Source: UKL13-2 sp038236905 (lineage in GTDB: Bacteria > Pseudomonadota > Gammaproteobacteria > Burkholderiales > Usitatibacteraceae). From it: 35,396 nt of DNA. A program made the position numbers and the translations under genes. Of the stretch, positions 34,743 through 35,396 are shown piece by piece. The notes under the pieces are model-generated. The model was not told where the DNA came from. It saw only the letters and a list, made by a program, of their open reading frames with translations, and did not search any database. How positions within the stretch are numbered: the first letter of the stretch is position 1; each line of letters opens with the position of its first letter. The stretch covers positions 1 through 35,396 of the forward strand of contig JBBRZG010000020.1 in the NCBI GenBank assembly GCA_038236905.1. The letters are read 5' to 3'.

Positions 34743-35390
34743 ATGAAATCGATTGTCATTCTAATTTCAGGCCGTGGCAGCAACATGGAAGCAATTCTAG
34801 GCTCTGCGCTGCCGCTTGATATTCGCGCGGTGATTTCCAATCGACCTGACGCAAAAGGATTAGAAACGGCTGCCAAATTGGGAGTGCGGGCGATCGGGAT
34901 GGATCATACGGCCTATGAATCTCGGGAGAGGTTCGACGAGGCGCTGGCGAACCAAATCGATGAGTTCAAACCGGATTATGTGGTTCTGGCTGGTTTCATG
35001 CGGGTGTTATCGGAGCCGTTTATCAAGCGTTTCGCGAAGCGCATTATCAACATTCATCCGTCGCTGTTACCGGCGTTTCCAGGTCTGCATACCCATCAGG
35101 CGGCGATTGATGCCGGCGTAAAAATCCATGGTGCCACGGTGCATTTCGTCACGCCGAAATTAGATCACGGTCCGATTATTTCGCAGGCGGCGGTGCGAGT
35201 CACGCAAGACGATACCGCCGACTCATTGGCCGCGCGTGTATTAGCTGCGGAACACCAGCTCTACCCGCAGGTATTGCGCTGGTTGGCTGAGGGACGCGTC
35301 GATCTAAAATCGTCCGGTGTCGTCCAGGTTACCGGATTAAACGTTCGTTCAGAGCGCAGAGCACAGCTACTTCTGGTCCCGATGGAATAA
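34743..35390 (+). CDS. purN: Phosphoribosylglycinamide formyltransferase
   Basis: Folate-dependent GAR transformylase. MKSIVILISGRGSNM opens the phosphate loop; the catalytic triad is N103, H105 (INIHPSLLPAFPG) and D141 (KLDHGPI). Length 215, normal. It ends six bases before the window edge. Downstream of purM on the same strand, as in many bacteria, but with a convergent gene between them. Confidence 0.96.
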   Translation: MKSIVILISGRGSNMEAILGSALPLDIRAVISNRPDAKGLETAAKLGVRAIGMDHTAYESRERFDEALANQIDEFKPDYVVLAGFMRVLSEPFIKRFAKRIINIHPSLLPAFPGLHTHQAAIDAGVKIHGATVHFVTPKLDHGPIISQAAVRVTQDDTADSLAARVLAAEHQLYPQVLRWLAEGRVDLKSSGVVQVTGLNVRSERRAQLLLVPME

Positions 35391-35396
35391 CGTCGG

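Overview
The window looks like chromosomal DNA from a betaproteobacterium, close to Burkholderiales or Nitrosomonadales. The basis is the isc operon order with trmJ and cysE beside it, the divergent perM-like/purM pair, the ROXA and BamC homologues, and moderate GC. The genus cannot be fixed from the sequence alone. Gene density is high, and I see no rRNA, tRNA, CRISPR array, insertion sequence or phage gene. Most genes are housekeeping.

Layout. 1-5860 (minus): a complete ISC iron-sulfur assembly operon read right to left, iscR-iscS-iscU-iscA-hscB-(lipoprotein)-hscA-fdx, with fdx cut by the left edge. A sigma70-type promoter with two tandem IscR-like sites sits upstream of iscR. An unusual lipoprotein gene lies between hscB and hscA. 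6014-8907 (minus): a secreted two-repeat protein, cysE and trmJ. 8949-12152 (plus): suhB and a TolA/TonB-like protein. 12348-13670 (minus): type II NADH dehydrogenase. 14089-18889 (plus): a lipoprotein, mutS, and a lipoprotein phosphoesterase that overlaps the mutS stop. 18931-20001 (minus): slyD and a Bcp-type peroxiredoxin. 20268-22605 (plus): roxA, a conserved hypothetical, and an Ala/Lys-rich lipoprotein with its own promoter and terminator. 22772-25822 (minus): an MBL-fold hydrolase, bamC and dapA. 26095-26829 (minus): a microbial rhodopsin. 27192-31756: a hypothetical, a methyltransferase (minus), kynU, nadA and another hypothetical. 31795-35390: an AI-2E-family permease (minus), then purM and purN (plus) with a probably frameshifted small membrane-protein gene between them on the minus strand.

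The most interesting item is the rhodopsin. It has the retinal lysine and proteorhodopsin-type counterions, but Lys stands where the cytoplasmic proton donor (Glu/Asp) normally is, a DTK motif as in Exiguobacterium sibiricum rhodopsin. Asn stands where the counterion-partner His is expected. It sits alone, with no carotenoid or retinal genes nearby, beside what looks like a gene remnant. Other notable items are the lipoprotein inside the isc operon, the tandem IscR sites, the peroxiredoxin with an Asn/Gly-rich insertion and no resolving Cys, the TolA-like gene whose membrane anchor extends upstream of its first usable start codon, and the frameshifted gene between purM and purN.
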